A stretch of 64,000 bases of DNA from JBNAVJ01 sp049700455 (GTDB lineage Bacteria; Bacteroidota; Ignavibacteria; Tepidaquicellales; Tepidaquicellaceae), in contig JBNAVJ010000005.1 of assembly GCA_049700455.1 (NCBI GenBank), forward strand, positions 62,001 through 126,000, written 5' to 3'. The notes under the pieces are model-generated. The model saw only the letters and a list, made by a program, of their open reading frames with translations, had not been told where the DNA came from and ran no database searches. This document shows, one piece after another, positions 16,651 through 25,445 of the stretch; the stretch's first letter is position 1; each line of letters begins with the position of its first letter. The translations under genes were made by a program, and so were the position numbers.

Positions 16651-18824
16651 TGTAGTAATGATTTTGATTTCTTTGTTTCTATTTTGACTTCTTTGATTCC
16701 AGTCCTATCAATAATTGTTTGAAAAGATTTCTCACTTGTTTTAATACCAAAAATTCGATTTGTAACTTTTGATTCAAGAAGAATCCAACCAGGACTTAAG
16801 ACATTATCAATTTCTTTGTATTTAAGACTATAATCTGCTCTCATAAATAATATGAACGGAGATACAAAATCCTGAATAAGCAATTTTAACTTTGAAAATA
16901 TCAAATTTAGAGCAAAAACATCACTAATTACAAGATTCTTATAGAACCCAAGTGGCACGTGATAGAAAGCAAGAAAAAATTCATATAAGACAGATTTTCT
17001 CTTCCCGACAAAATTATAAAAATAAAATACTTTCCCATCGTTGTAAAAATAAGCGTAACTATTACTACCTTCTTCATAAAGATAAGAGTAATTAAACATA
17101 TCTGTACCCACAAGCCAATTAACAAGTATTTCTTTTGTCCCATTTACATACTTGAAGGTCAGTTTTCTGCCTGGAACAAGGTGAAACGCAGTTCTCATCA
17201 GGTTATTAACCTCTATATTACAAACTTTCTCGGTAACAAGCGGACGTGAAAACAACTGAAAAACAAAACCACTATTTGTATGAACAATATATTGTGAGAA
17301 TGGATAATCAATTGTTTCCCCATCGATTCGGTTAGTTGCTTGCAACTGAAAATGTAAATGCGGCTGTGGTGAACGCCCGGAACTACCACACTCTGCAAGC
17401 GGTTGCCCCGATTTTACCCAGTCTCCTTTATTAACACGAAAAGAACCAGCCTTCAGGTGTGACATTTTCGAATAAAAATAGTCTCCGTGTTTTATGATTA
17501 TAGTATTCCCCCAGTTATGTTCAAGGTTTACATCTCCTACAAGATTATCAGGAATCCCATCTACAATCTCTTCCACCACACCATCAGCAGGAGCAAGAAC
17601 AACTTTACCATAGCAATAGTAATCCTCAAGTGTAGCACCTAAATTTCGATAAGTTTTGTTTTCATCGTCCGTAATGACAAAATCCCATGCATAACACCAC
17701 CTATCTTTATGAGTAAAGTCTCCATTATGTCCTTGCCAAACAGTCCACTCTCCAAAAAATGGGAGTCTCAGCAGGAAAGGTTTATATTCCTTGAATCTAT
17801 GATTATTATTTACATAAGTATAAAGACTATTTTCCGGTGTGTCCTGATGCAGTAAGATCTCAGTTAGGTTATCTTTTTTTATTAACCTGCTTTTTAACAT
17901 ATTTAGAAAAAGCAGAACTATAATATTAAAAGGTAAAGAATATATATGCAATTTTAACTTAGCAAAGACACTACTAAAACCTACTGTAAGCAAAACAGCA
18001 ACCGGCATCAGAAAAATTGTCCATAGATACGAACTTTTCGAAGGGACCACAAAATAACCACCAACAGCAATTGATGTTAATATAAAATTAAATCCAATGT
18101 AAGCATAACTAACTTCGTTTATATCCACACCAATTAGAAGATAAAACGCATAGGCGCAGTAATAACCCAGCACAGAAAGAGTAAATGCAATACGGGAGAA
18201 ATATAGCAAACCTACAGCAATTATAATTCCTGAAATCACATTATACTGAAAAAAAATTGCCCCAAGTGAAAGCAGATAAATCTTAACGGAACCTATCAAA
18301 TCAAACTTCCTGTACCATTCGTATATATTAAGCAACCTTTCACCACCTATCTTATAAACATCGTTCATAAAAAATATACCACGTGCACTTACTCCAATGA
18401 AATTAAATTCACGTGCAGCAATAGTAACTATCCAGAAAGTAAGTAAAAATGATAAGCTTAAAAATGGCAGATAATATTTCGTCAACAGGTTTTCCAGGGC
18501 AATGGTTAAAAAGAAACAGAGTATTGAAGCAAATACAACTACAACAATAATTATAGCATGAAATTCAAATTCTAATCCTATTCCCAGCCCAACGAGAAGA
18601 CTATTAAACGTGTATAAACCTTTCTGGATTTTGGATTTGTCAAACCCCAATGTGTAGGAAATCATCAGGGATGTAAGAAGAGCAACAAATCCACATAAAC
18701 CAGAAAAGAGGTCAAAAAAGGAACTTAACAAAAGCAATATAGCAAAAAACTTCTTTTCAGAGAAGAAAATAATCGAATAGCTGTTTAATATTGAATCAGT
18801 AAAAAAACTGATTTTATTTTTCAC
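16635..18824 (-). CDS. Urea-transporter-like membrane domain fused to an M23 peptidase domain
   Basis: A 729-residue fusion. Residues about 10-300 are hydrophobic with about ten membrane segments and resemble the urea transporter (UT) family: YSIIFFSEKKFFAILLLL, FFDLFSGLCGFVALLTSL, and KGLYTFNSLLVGLGIGL. Residues about 360-500 form an M23 (LytM-like) metallopeptidase domain. Candidate zinc/catalytic residues are His372 and Asp381 (THKDRWCYAWDF), His456 (KMSHL) and the HLH pair at 489-491 (PHLHFQ). A C-terminal part of about 230 residues is unassigned. GTG start at 18824 overlaps the decarboxylase stop (GTGA). Whether the UT half transports urea or another small amide is unknown, as is the side of the membrane where the peptidase lies. 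Confidence 0.8.
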   Translation of the reverse strand: MKNKISFFTDSILNSYSIIFFSEKKFFAILLLLSSFFDLFSGLCGFVALLTSLMISYTLGFDKSKIQKGLYTFNSLLVGLGIGLEFEFHAIIIVVVVFASILCFFLTIALENLLTKYYLPFLSLSFLLTFWIVTIAAREFNFIGVSARGIFFMNDVYKIGGERLLNIYEWYRKFDLIGSVKIYLLSLGAIFFQYNVISGIIIAVGLLYFSRIAFTLSVLGYYCAYAFYLLIGVDINEVSYAYIGFNFILTSIAVGGYFVVPSKSSYLWTIFLMPVAVLLTVGFSSVFAKLKLHIYSLPFNIIVLLFLNMLKSRLIKKDNLTEILLHQDTPENSLYTYVNNNHRFKEYKPFLLRLPFFGEWTVWQGHNGDFTHKDRWCYAWDFVITDDENKTYRNLGATLEDYYCYGKVVLAPADGVVEEIVDGIPDNLVGDVNLEHNWGNTIIIKHGDYFYSKMSHLKAGSFRVNKGDWVKSGQPLAECGSSGRSPQPHLHFQLQATNRIDGETIDYPFSQYIVHTNSGFVFQLFSRPLVTEKVCNIEVNNLMRTAFHLVPGRKLTFKYVNGTKEILVNWLVGTDMFNYSYLYEEGSNSYAYFYNDGKVFYFYNFVGKRKSVLYEFFLAFYHVPLGFYKNLVISDVFALNLIFSKLKLLIQDFVSPFILFMRADYSLKYKEIDNVLSPGWILLESKVTNRIFGIKTSEKSFQTIIDRTGIKEVKIETKKSKSLLQCVQE

Positions 18825-20185
18825 AGACTTATTTTTTTCTCATTCAAATAGTCAGGTATTACTTCAAATTGGGTAATACTTTCAGTTGTTTCTTTTTTTC
18901 TAATGAGATGAATCTGACCTTTCATATCAATCAGGACGACATTAGGGCGCGTAGTAATAAATTGCATCCATTGAGTAAGATTATATGCTCCCACTCTCGT
19001 TATTACAAAAATATCACCCCTTTTAACCGGAGGCAAAGCAACGTTTTCTCTTAATTGATCAATATTCATACAAAGGGGCCCGTAAACAGAAGTCAATTCC
19101 GTATGGGGAGAAAACTCTTGTGCTGGCACAATTTTGTGGTCATACCAGAAAGAAGTAAATAACAAGTTCACCCCCACATCAACAATTATAGCCTTTCTAC
19201 CATCTGAGAGCCTCTTGTTTGCAAGAACAGTGCCTATTATATAACCAGCATCGTCAACCAATGCACGCCCCGTTTCAAGAATAAGTAAAGGCAAATGTTC
19301 CGGATTTATCTGTGAGTTAATAATGGTCGTTGTAATAGCTTCAGCGTAATCATCAAAAGTTGGAACTGTATCTATCCCCAAAAGATACGACCCCTTTAGA
19401 GTATTCTTAGATGCAAACCCTCCCCCGAGATCTATATAATCAATATAATGATGGTACTTTTTTTCTATATTGATTGCCAAATCAACAAGTTTTGCTGTTG
19501 CAACGGCATAAGCGTTTGTTGACAGCATAAAAGTACCTATGTGGGTATGTAAACCAACAAGATGTAATTTATTACTTAACATTATTCTATTTATTGCTTC
19601 CCATGCTTCACCGTTTTCATAATTAAAGCCAAACCTATCCCACATAGGATAAACCCCCGTATCCATATTAACCCGAATCGCAACTTTAGGTTTCTTTTTC
19701 AATGAAGTTGCAATATCAATAAGGGAATAGAGTTCATCAAAATGGTCTATATGTATTAACGCCCCTTTTTCAACAGCAAATTTTAGGTTTTCATCGGTTT
19801 TTTCAGGTCCATTATAAATTACGTGTGACCCATCAATACCAAGTTGTAAAGCCTTTTCAAATTCAAACATACTAACCACTTCAGCCCAGGCACCTTCTTG
19901 ATGAAAAATTTTACAAATGCTGTTGAGGTAGTTTGTTTTATAAGACCAGGCAAATTGCACCTTAGGATAACGAGTTTCAAAAGCACGTTTTGCTTCCTTG
20001 AAAGTCTTTCTTATTGTGAGTTCCGATATTACAAAAACAGGAGACCCATATTCTTTGACAATGTCTTTTACAGGGATATCTTCAATATGTGTAATAGGTT
20101 CAAATTCAGATTTTAATCCAAATTTGTTTGAAATCCCTACTGAGATTTTCTTAATGATAGGCCGTTCAAATACTTCTTTTCCCAT
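18821..20185 (-). CDS. PLP-dependent decarboxylase-like enzyme (DapDC/ODC fold type III)
   Basis: A 454-residue protein of the Orn/DAP/Arg decarboxylase 2 family. Fold type III markers: the PLP lysine in AWSYKTNYL (Lys83), the HTHIGTF barrel strand (about 213), the phosphate-binding IDLGGGFA (Gly254-256), ETGRALV (about 304) and, from the partner subunit, YGPLCMNID with the catalytic Cys372. All catalytic residues appear intact, so it should decarboxylate (or possibly racemise) an amino acid. The about 30-residue N-terminal extension is unusual for DapDC/LysA. Its setting between an ATP-grasp ligase and a transporter/peptidase fusion argues for a specialised product rather than lysine synthesis. 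Substrate not predictable. Confidence 0.85.
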   Translation of the reverse strand: MGKEVFERPIIKKISVGISNKFGLKSEFEPITHIEDIPVKDIVKEYGSPVFVISELTIRKTFKEAKRAFETRYPKVQFAWSYKTNYLNSICKIFHQEGAWAEVVSMFEFEKALQLGIDGSHVIYNGPEKTDENLKFAVEKGALIHIDHFDELYSLIDIATSLKKKPKVAIRVNMDTGVYPMWDRFGFNYENGEAWEAINRIMLSNKLHLVGLHTHIGTFMLSTNAYAVATAKLVDLAINIEKKYHHYIDYIDLGGGFASKNTLKGSYLLGIDTVPTFDDYAEAITTTIINSQINPEHLPLLILETGRALVDDAGYIIGTVLANKRLSDGRKAIIVDVGVNLLFTSFWYDHKIVPAQEFSPHTELTSVYGPLCMNIDQLRENVALPPVKRGDIFVITRVGAYNLTQWMQFITTRPNVVLIDMKGQIHLIRKKETTESITQFEVIPDYLNEKKISL

Positions 20186-20198
20186 ATAAAATTATTTT

Positions 20199-21242
20199 TT
20201 ATAGTTCTCCAAATTGAGTTAACTTTTCAAATTCTTCAAGGTTGGTAATCATTTCATATGAGTACCTGATAAAAAGTTTACCGATTTCGTATTTCTCCAT
20301 AGGTTTGACCTCTATACCGAGTGCGAGTTTCACCAGAGCTTCAGGTAAGTTTTGTCCTGCACCTACTGCTAAGTACACCCACGCTGGTAATCTTGGATTG
20401 ATTTCAAGGAGATAGTATTTATTCTTAGATTTGATAATTTCCAGTTCCATACCCCCTCTCCACTCAGTTCTGGCAATTATTTCGCGAGTTAATTTCAAGA
20501 GTTTTTCATCATCAATTGTAATACCAGACCATGCTTTACCCCTCTCGGTAATATAAAGTTTACGCATTGGCACCGCACCTATTGTATTACCTTTGCCATC
20601 CCCAAGTGCCACAACGTTCACCTCAGTACCCTGAACAAATTGCTGAATGATTATAGGCAGGCCCCACTTTGATGAAATTCTACGAAAGTAAATCAGAGCC
20701 TGTTCGGGAGTATATGCAACATACGCATCGTAAAATTTACCCTTTACAAGTACCGGATATTGAAAGTCTTTTGTTAGGGTATAAATATCCCTCTCATTAA
20801 ATATAGACCTACTATAAGGAACAAGTATATCATATTTCTTGCCAAACTCATATAAAAAAGGTTTACTTCGTTCCTCAAGTTGATTGAGTGTTGGTAAGAA
20901 AGTCTTTATCCCCATTCGGTCCAATCTTTTTGAGGAACGAATAAAAGTATACAACTCAGCATCAAAATTCGGTATTAAAACATCAATCTTTTCAATACTA
21001 TTGATATAATTTAGACGTTTCAATATAGCTTCAGAACCTGCGGAAGGATAAGGGATTTGATAACTCTTATCTACTAATTTATGCATATAGATGCCGGGTT
21101 CAAGATTTTCATACGCAAGTCCCACAATCCTTACTTTAAATGACTTTGAGTCACGCAAACCTCTAATAACAGGAATACCGGGCCCGGGGTTGTCTATATT
21201 GTTTAAACCTGTAGTGGCAATAGTAATTTGTTCTTTACTCAT
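20199..21242 (-). CDS. ATP-grasp ligase of the PqqD cluster
   Basis: A 347-residue ATP-grasp enzyme of the carbamoyl-phosphate-synthase/biotin-carboxylase-like branch. The N-terminal domain (ITIATTGLNNIDNPG) is a Rossmann-like pre-ATP-grasp fold. YPVLVKGKFY (about 165) is the ATP-binding lysine strand, IIQQFVQGTEVNV follows, and MELEIIKSKNKYYLLEINPR supplies the Mg-binding Glu/Asn set (ELE, EINPR). Such enzymes make amide or peptide bonds via an acyl phosphate. I use ATG 21242, which overlaps the PqqD-like gene by eight bases (ATGAGTAA), rather than upstream TTG codons. The likely role is to link an amino acid or peptide in a product handled by the neighbouring enzymes; this is inferred. Confidence 0.85.
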   Translation of the reverse strand: MSKEQITIATTGLNNIDNPGPGIPVIRGLRDSKSFKVRIVGLAYENLEPGIYMHKLVDKSYQIPYPSAGSEAILKRLNYINSIEKIDVLIPNFDAELYTFIRSSKRLDRMGIKTFLPTLNQLEERSKPFLYEFGKKYDILVPYSRSIFNERDIYTLTKDFQYPVLVKGKFYDAYVAYTPEQALIYFRRISSKWGLPIIIQQFVQGTEVNVVALGDGKGNTIGAVPMRKLYITERGKAWSGITIDDEKLLKLTREIIARTEWRGGMELEIIKSKNKYYLLEINPRLPAWVYLAVGAGQNLPEALVKLALGIEVKPMEKYEIGKLFIRYSYEMITNLEEFEKLTQFGEL

Positions 21243-21480
21243 CAACAACAATACTTAGTTGAATTAACGTCGTAATAAATTCATCAAGAATCTTCGAAAG
21301 TACTGCTTCTGTAACTTCATACTTCTCCAGAAGCAATGCCCGAATCTCTTCAACGGATTTTCCTTGCTTAATTAATTTGATTATTTCTAATCCTATTGGA
21401 TTCACAGAAAAAGATTCTCCTGTGGTAGGGTCAAAAATAAAACCAGTATCGCTAATTGCAATTTTATTATTGAATTTCAT
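21235..21480 (-). CDS. PqqD-like (RiPP-recognition-element type) small protein
   Basis: An 81-residue protein matching the PqqD/HPr-rel-A-type small winged-helix fold. The beta-hairpin ISDTGFIFDPTTGESFSVN is followed by helices GLEIIKLIKQGKSVEEI and ALLLEKYEVT, and a C-terminal helix with DEFITTLIQLSIV. The same pattern (display of a peptide tail plus 'N-x-x-G-x-x-I-x-x-L') defines PqqD family proteins, which bind precursor peptides. It is the first gene of the six-gene unit and overlaps the ATP-grasp gene. No precursor peptide gene is obvious nearby, so it may act on a protein partner instead. Confidence 0.75.
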   Translation of the reverse strand: MKFNNKIAISDTGFIFDPTTGESFSVNPIGLEIIKLIKQGKSVEEIRALLLEKYEVTEAVLSKILDEFITTLIQLSIVVDE

Positions 21481-21599
21481 AAGAAACTTTTATATAAGTT
21501 AGACAAATTCTATGCCAGCGTGGTTTATTTAAAAACTGAAAATTTTTAGCACTATTTTAATAATATTCGTCCATTTAGACGAAGGCACTATAGCCACTT

Positions 21600-24143
21600 T
21601 TAAAATTTTGCCGAAAATCCAATTGTCGGCAGAATAGGTATCATTCCAATAACTTCTCGTTTAATTTTTAAATCCGATGTTAGAGTATATCTATAACTCA
21701 GAACGTTTTTTCTGTTATAAACATTTATGATATCTAAATAAAAAGACCAATCTGCTCCCAAAAACGATGTATACGCTGTAAACCTCAAATCAAGTCTGTG
21801 ATAGTCTGGTCTTCTTTCAGATGCTAAATTTTGTTCATTACCATAATCAAGATTAAAAAGCACCTGATTTGTAAGAGGATTAACAACAAGGCTATCATTA
21901 TATATGCGAGGAGTAATCCCAATCGGTGGTGTAAACGGGAAGTTACTTGCAAAAGTCCATTTAATTCCAAGTTCCAGCCAGCTTTTAAGTCTATAGTTTA
22001 AAACAAAGTTAGCAACAATAGGTTGATCAAATCTAAATGGTCGTTCTATGTCGTCTCGTTTACGCAATGCCCTGGATAGAGATAAATTAAACCACCCTGT
22101 TACTTTTGTATCAGGATTAATATATTTCTTTTCAATGCTAAATTCAATTCCATAGGCAGCACCTGTAGCACCATTAATGGGGTTAGTTGTAACAGAATCA
22201 ACAGGAAGTTTTGTTGATGATCGTATCCAATTAGAAGGATTTTTTATGTAATTGGGGTCTGTGTTATTAGGATCAATCAGATAATATTTGTACCTGTATG
22301 TGGTAACTTTCTGCTGGAGAAGTATATTATCAAATCTCTTATAATATGCTTCAATTCTCAATTGCCACTGATTACTCAGCCATCTATCAAAGCCAAGTAC
22401 AAAATGAATTGCACGTTCTGCTTTTAAATTTTCCCCTGTGGTACCGGTTAAGTCATAAAACGTCTGATTATCTATAAGTTTTTCATAGCCGGGTGACTGA
22501 AAATATAATCCCACCGATGATCTCACAGTAGTTAAAGGATTAAATGCATAGCCGAAACTAAAGCGGGGTGCTACATAAATAGCCTTCAAGAAAGAATAAT
22601 AATCGAATCTAATAGATGGTTGGTAGTAAAAGTTTTTGCCAACCATAAATCTACCCTGCCCATAAACGTGAGACCTCAAATTAAACTTACCCTCTAAATT
22701 GAAATCCTCAAGTAATGCTCTGGCATTCGGAAGCGACCTTATGTAAGCCTTGAAATTATCATCAAGATCAAGTGTATATGAAAGGTCTGTTCGAATAAAA
22801 TCAATTCCCCCTCCAAATTCAAATTTATTATTGCCTTTTACCAATACCGCGCGATTGGTAAGGGAATACTTATAAAATTTATATCTTGACTTAAAATTAA
22901 ATCCAAGTAAAGCCCCGATGGCTTTAAGACTATCCCTTTGAGAGGGGGTTAGATTTTCTTTATCTATGAGGGGATCCAGTATATCGCCATCAAAGCTATT
23001 ATCACCATCATTAAAGTACATTGAAAAAGTTGTCTTTGAAAGGAAGTTCTGTGAAGGAATGTAATGCCAGCCAATTGCAAACAAATTGTTATGTGTTACA
23101 TCAGTTGCATTAACACTATCAGGATTTGATCTCCCGCTGCCGGGAACAATATCAACTCCATCACGTGAGACTATTGCATTAACTAAAAATTTGCTTTTAT
23201 CAAATGGACCGAAAACCCACTTCACCTGTAAATCTTGAAATGATGGAAACGAAGAATCATCTGTAATTAATCCTGATTTTCTTGCAAACGGGCCGACTAT
23301 CAAGTCGTAATATGTTCTGCGAGAAGACACCAGCCAGGAACCAGGTATTTTAAAAGGATTCTTTCCCTCAAAAATTAAATTTGCATTAGCAATGTTTACG
23401 TTTGTCATAACTGCAAAACTTCTATCCCTTATTCCCTCTCTATTTACCACATCCAGCACAGCGGATAATCTATCTCCATATTTTGCAGGAAAACCGCCTG
23501 TCATTAAATTAATATCACTCAAAGTCTCAGGATTAAACATACTAACAAGTCCATAGAGTCTATATGGACTAAAAACCTCTACCTCATCCATTATTATCAG
23601 ATTTTGATCAGGCCCAGAACCCCTTACGACAAGTTGAGAAGAAAAATCATTAGGGGAGGTAATACCCGGTAGTGCTTTAAGCGATCTAAGAACATCTTCT
23701 AATCCTCCAGGCAGAATTTTAACACTCAGTGGAGAAACATTAAAAAGACTTGTCCTCAAATCAGATTGACTTTGTTTAAATACCCCCTCAACATTAATTT
23801 CATCAAGTGTATATGTTTTAGATGTTAAGACTATATCATATTCTTTTGTCTGACCCGTAATATTAATGATAGTTTCCAGCAAGTCGTAACCAGCTGCGCT
23901 TACCTGCAGCTGATATTCTCCTGCTTTCAGAGAAATATCATAGCGTCCACCCTGATCAGAATACACACTTTTACTTTCATCAAGCTTTACATTATAAAAT
24001 TTAAGCAAAGCAGCTGCAACTCTTTGTGATTTTTCATTGGTAATAACTCCAAAGACTTTTACTGCAGTTGAATCCTTAGCCAATATTCTGAAGCTTAAAA
24101 ACAAAAAAATCAAATTTACTAAAAGAAATCTTATAATGTACAT
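21600..24143 (-). CDS. TonB-dependent outer-membrane receptor with carboxypeptidase-like N-domain
   Basis: An 847-residue outer-membrane protein. It has a signal peptide (FLLVNLIFLFLSFRILA), a carboxypeptidase-regulatory-like domain at about residues 30-110 (VFGVITNEKSQRV, YSDQGGRYDISLKAGEYQLQVSA), a plug domain at about 125-240 (VLRSLKALPGI, SQLVVRGSGPDQNLIIMDEVEV, GGFPAKYGDRLSAVLDV) and a C-terminal barrel ending in a Phe (IGFSAKF). It is shorter than SusC. The 119-base gap to the PqqD-like gene is small with only a weak hairpin, so the receptor could be cotranscribed with that cluster and import its substrate or precursor. Substrate unknown. Confidence 0.88.
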   Translation of the reverse strand: MYIIRFLLVNLIFLFLSFRILAKDSTAVKVFGVITNEKSQRVAAALLKFYNVKLDESKSVYSDQGGRYDISLKAGEYQLQVSAAGYDLLETIINITGQTKEYDIVLTSKTYTLDEINVEGVFKQSQSDLRTSLFNVSPLSVKILPGGLEDVLRSLKALPGITSPNDFSSQLVVRGSGPDQNLIIMDEVEVFSPYRLYGLVSMFNPETLSDINLMTGGFPAKYGDRLSAVLDVVNREGIRDRSFAVMTNVNIANANLIFEGKNPFKIPGSWLVSSRRTYYDLIVGPFARKSGLITDDSSFPSFQDLQVKWVFGPFDKSKFLVNAIVSRDGVDIVPGSGRSNPDSVNATDVTHNNLFAIGWHYIPSQNFLSKTTFSMYFNDGDNSFDGDILDPLIDKENLTPSQRDSLKAIGALLGFNFKSRYKFYKYSLTNRAVLVKGNNKFEFGGGIDFIRTDLSYTLDLDDNFKAYIRSLPNARALLEDFNLEGKFNLRSHVYGQGRFMVGKNFYYQPSIRFDYYSFLKAIYVAPRFSFGYAFNPLTTVRSSVGLYFQSPGYEKLIDNQTFYDLTGTTGENLKAERAIHFVLGFDRWLSNQWQLRIEAYYKRFDNILLQQKVTTYRYKYYLIDPNNTDPNYIKNPSNWIRSSTKLPVDSVTTNPINGATGAAYGIEFSIEKKYINPDTKVTGWFNLSLSRALRKRDDIERPFRFDQPIVANFVLNYRLKSWLELGIKWTFASNFPFTPPIGITPRIYNDSLVVNPLTNQVLFNLDYGNEQNLASERRPDYHRLDLRFTAYTSFLGADWSFYLDIINVYNRKNVLSYRYTLTSDLKIKREVIGMIPILPTIGFSAKF

Positions 24144-24592
24144 AGCCGTAATAAATTTAAGCGATTACTTCTTTTTTATATATAACAAAATTTCCACATA
24201 TTTAGTTACCTCTGCTACTATACTATGCGTTGGTAAAATAAAACTTTCCAACTATATGTGCAAAGTGATTGGTCGTTTCAAAAATGCTGCCAGAATCATA
24301 CCTCTCGAAAGAATTAAAACAAATAGTAAAATAAGGAAAACTACTCCTGTATACCGTGAGTATAGTACAATATCACAAAGTAGATTGTTTGACTGATGGG
24401 AAAAAAGCTCTTTTGTTTTTTGCAAAATCAGTTTCAAAAGATTAAAATTTCGACTTAACTTAAACTTTTATTTTAAAGCCCTCAATTTATCTTTATAGTT
24501 CTGTATTTCTTCTATTTTTAAAAAGATTTTTTTTGTTTTTTTTAATTCTGATTTAAAGTATATTTAGTTTTTATTTACCCTATAAAATTTCT
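24144..24592. other. Long AT-rich divergent intergenic region
   Basis: 449 bases between the divergent TonB receptor and the M23 peptidase genes. It is AT-rich, with short open frames on both strands that lack start context and family resemblance. It must hold the promoters for both directions. I see no tRNA, riboswitch or clear repeat in it and cannot define a promoter with confidence. Confidence 0.5.
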
Positions 24593-25432
24593 ATGAGCAG
24601 ATTAATTGATAGAAGTTTTCATACCATTCTTTTGATAAGTCCTGATAGCAGTCAGACTAAAACATTTCAAATTCGTTCAAAACACATTTTACAAGTTAGA
24701 AGATACATAATAGGAAGTGTTATTTTTGTATTGGTGCTGTTTGGTATTATTACAACTCTTATTCTACAGATTTTTTCAAACCGAAACCAGATAGTCCATC
24801 TTAACACGGTAATTACTAAAATGGAATCGGATGCAAGATTAGTGGATAGTCTCAGAATAAAAGAAGCTATCAGGGAAATTGAATATAACATTAAAGAAAT
24901 TGACTCTTATGTAAGAGCAAGGCTCACCAATCAAATTTCTGCTGGGGGAGAGTCGGATACAAACAAACCGCCTGATGCAAGTATATATAATTTCTATCGC
25001 AACTATACAAAATACCTTTATCAAAAAATTCAGACTTTACCACTGGGATATCCTAAATCAGGAGAATTAAAATCTGAATTCGGATACCGTGCAAATCCAT
25101 TTTCACGGAGGGGTTCAGAATTTCATAAAGGTATTGATATTAAAGGCGAAATTGGTGAACCAATATATGCAACAGCTGATGGGACAGTAGAGTCTGCTGA
25201 CTGGGACAAAGGTTACGGGAAATGTGTAAAAATACATCACAAATCAGGCTATACAAGTATTTTCGGGCATTTATCTGCTTTTAATGTAGAACCCGGTCAA
25301 CATATCAAGGCTGGAGATATTATAGGCTATGTTGGAAATACAGGCAGATCAACCGGGCCACACTTACATTATGAAATAAGAAAAAATGATGAACCTATAA
25401 ACACAAATTGGTTTGTATCTTTAAACAACTAA
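24593..25432 (+). CDS. Membrane-anchored M23 (LytM) peptidoglycan endopeptidase
   Basis: A 279-residue cell-wall hydrolase or hydrolase activator. A single membrane segment (about residues 38-60, IIGSVIFVLVLFGIITTLIL) anchors it, followed by a coiled-coil-like linker and a C-terminal M23 domain. The zinc and catalytic residues are present: EFHKGIDIKG (HxxxD), FGHLSAF and HLHYEIR (HxH). The gene lies 13 bases before the bactofilin gene, the usual pairing in which bactofilin localises an M23 enzyme. Start is ATG 24593. Confidence 0.9.
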   Translation: MSRLIDRSFHTILLISPDSSQTKTFQIRSKHILQVRRYIIGSVIFVLVLFGIITTLILQIFSNRNQIVHLNTVITKMESDARLVDSLRIKEAIREIEYNIKEIDSYVRARLTNQISAGGESDTNKPPDASIYNFYRNYTKYLYQKIQTLPLGYPKSGELKSEFGYRANPFSRRGSEFHKGIDIKGEIGEPIYATADGTVESADWDKGYGKCVKIHHKSGYTSIFGHLSAFNVEPGQHIKAGDIIGYVGNTGRSTGPHLHYEIRKNDEPINTNWFVSLNN

Positions 25433-25445
25433 AATAAAAAAACAT

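Noticed and set aside
24252..24437. A 61-codon minus-strand frame with a hydrophobic stretch in the 24144-24592 gap
   Set aside because: It has no ribosome site or recognisable family, and AT-rich DNA easily makes hydrophobic frames. It looks like chance.
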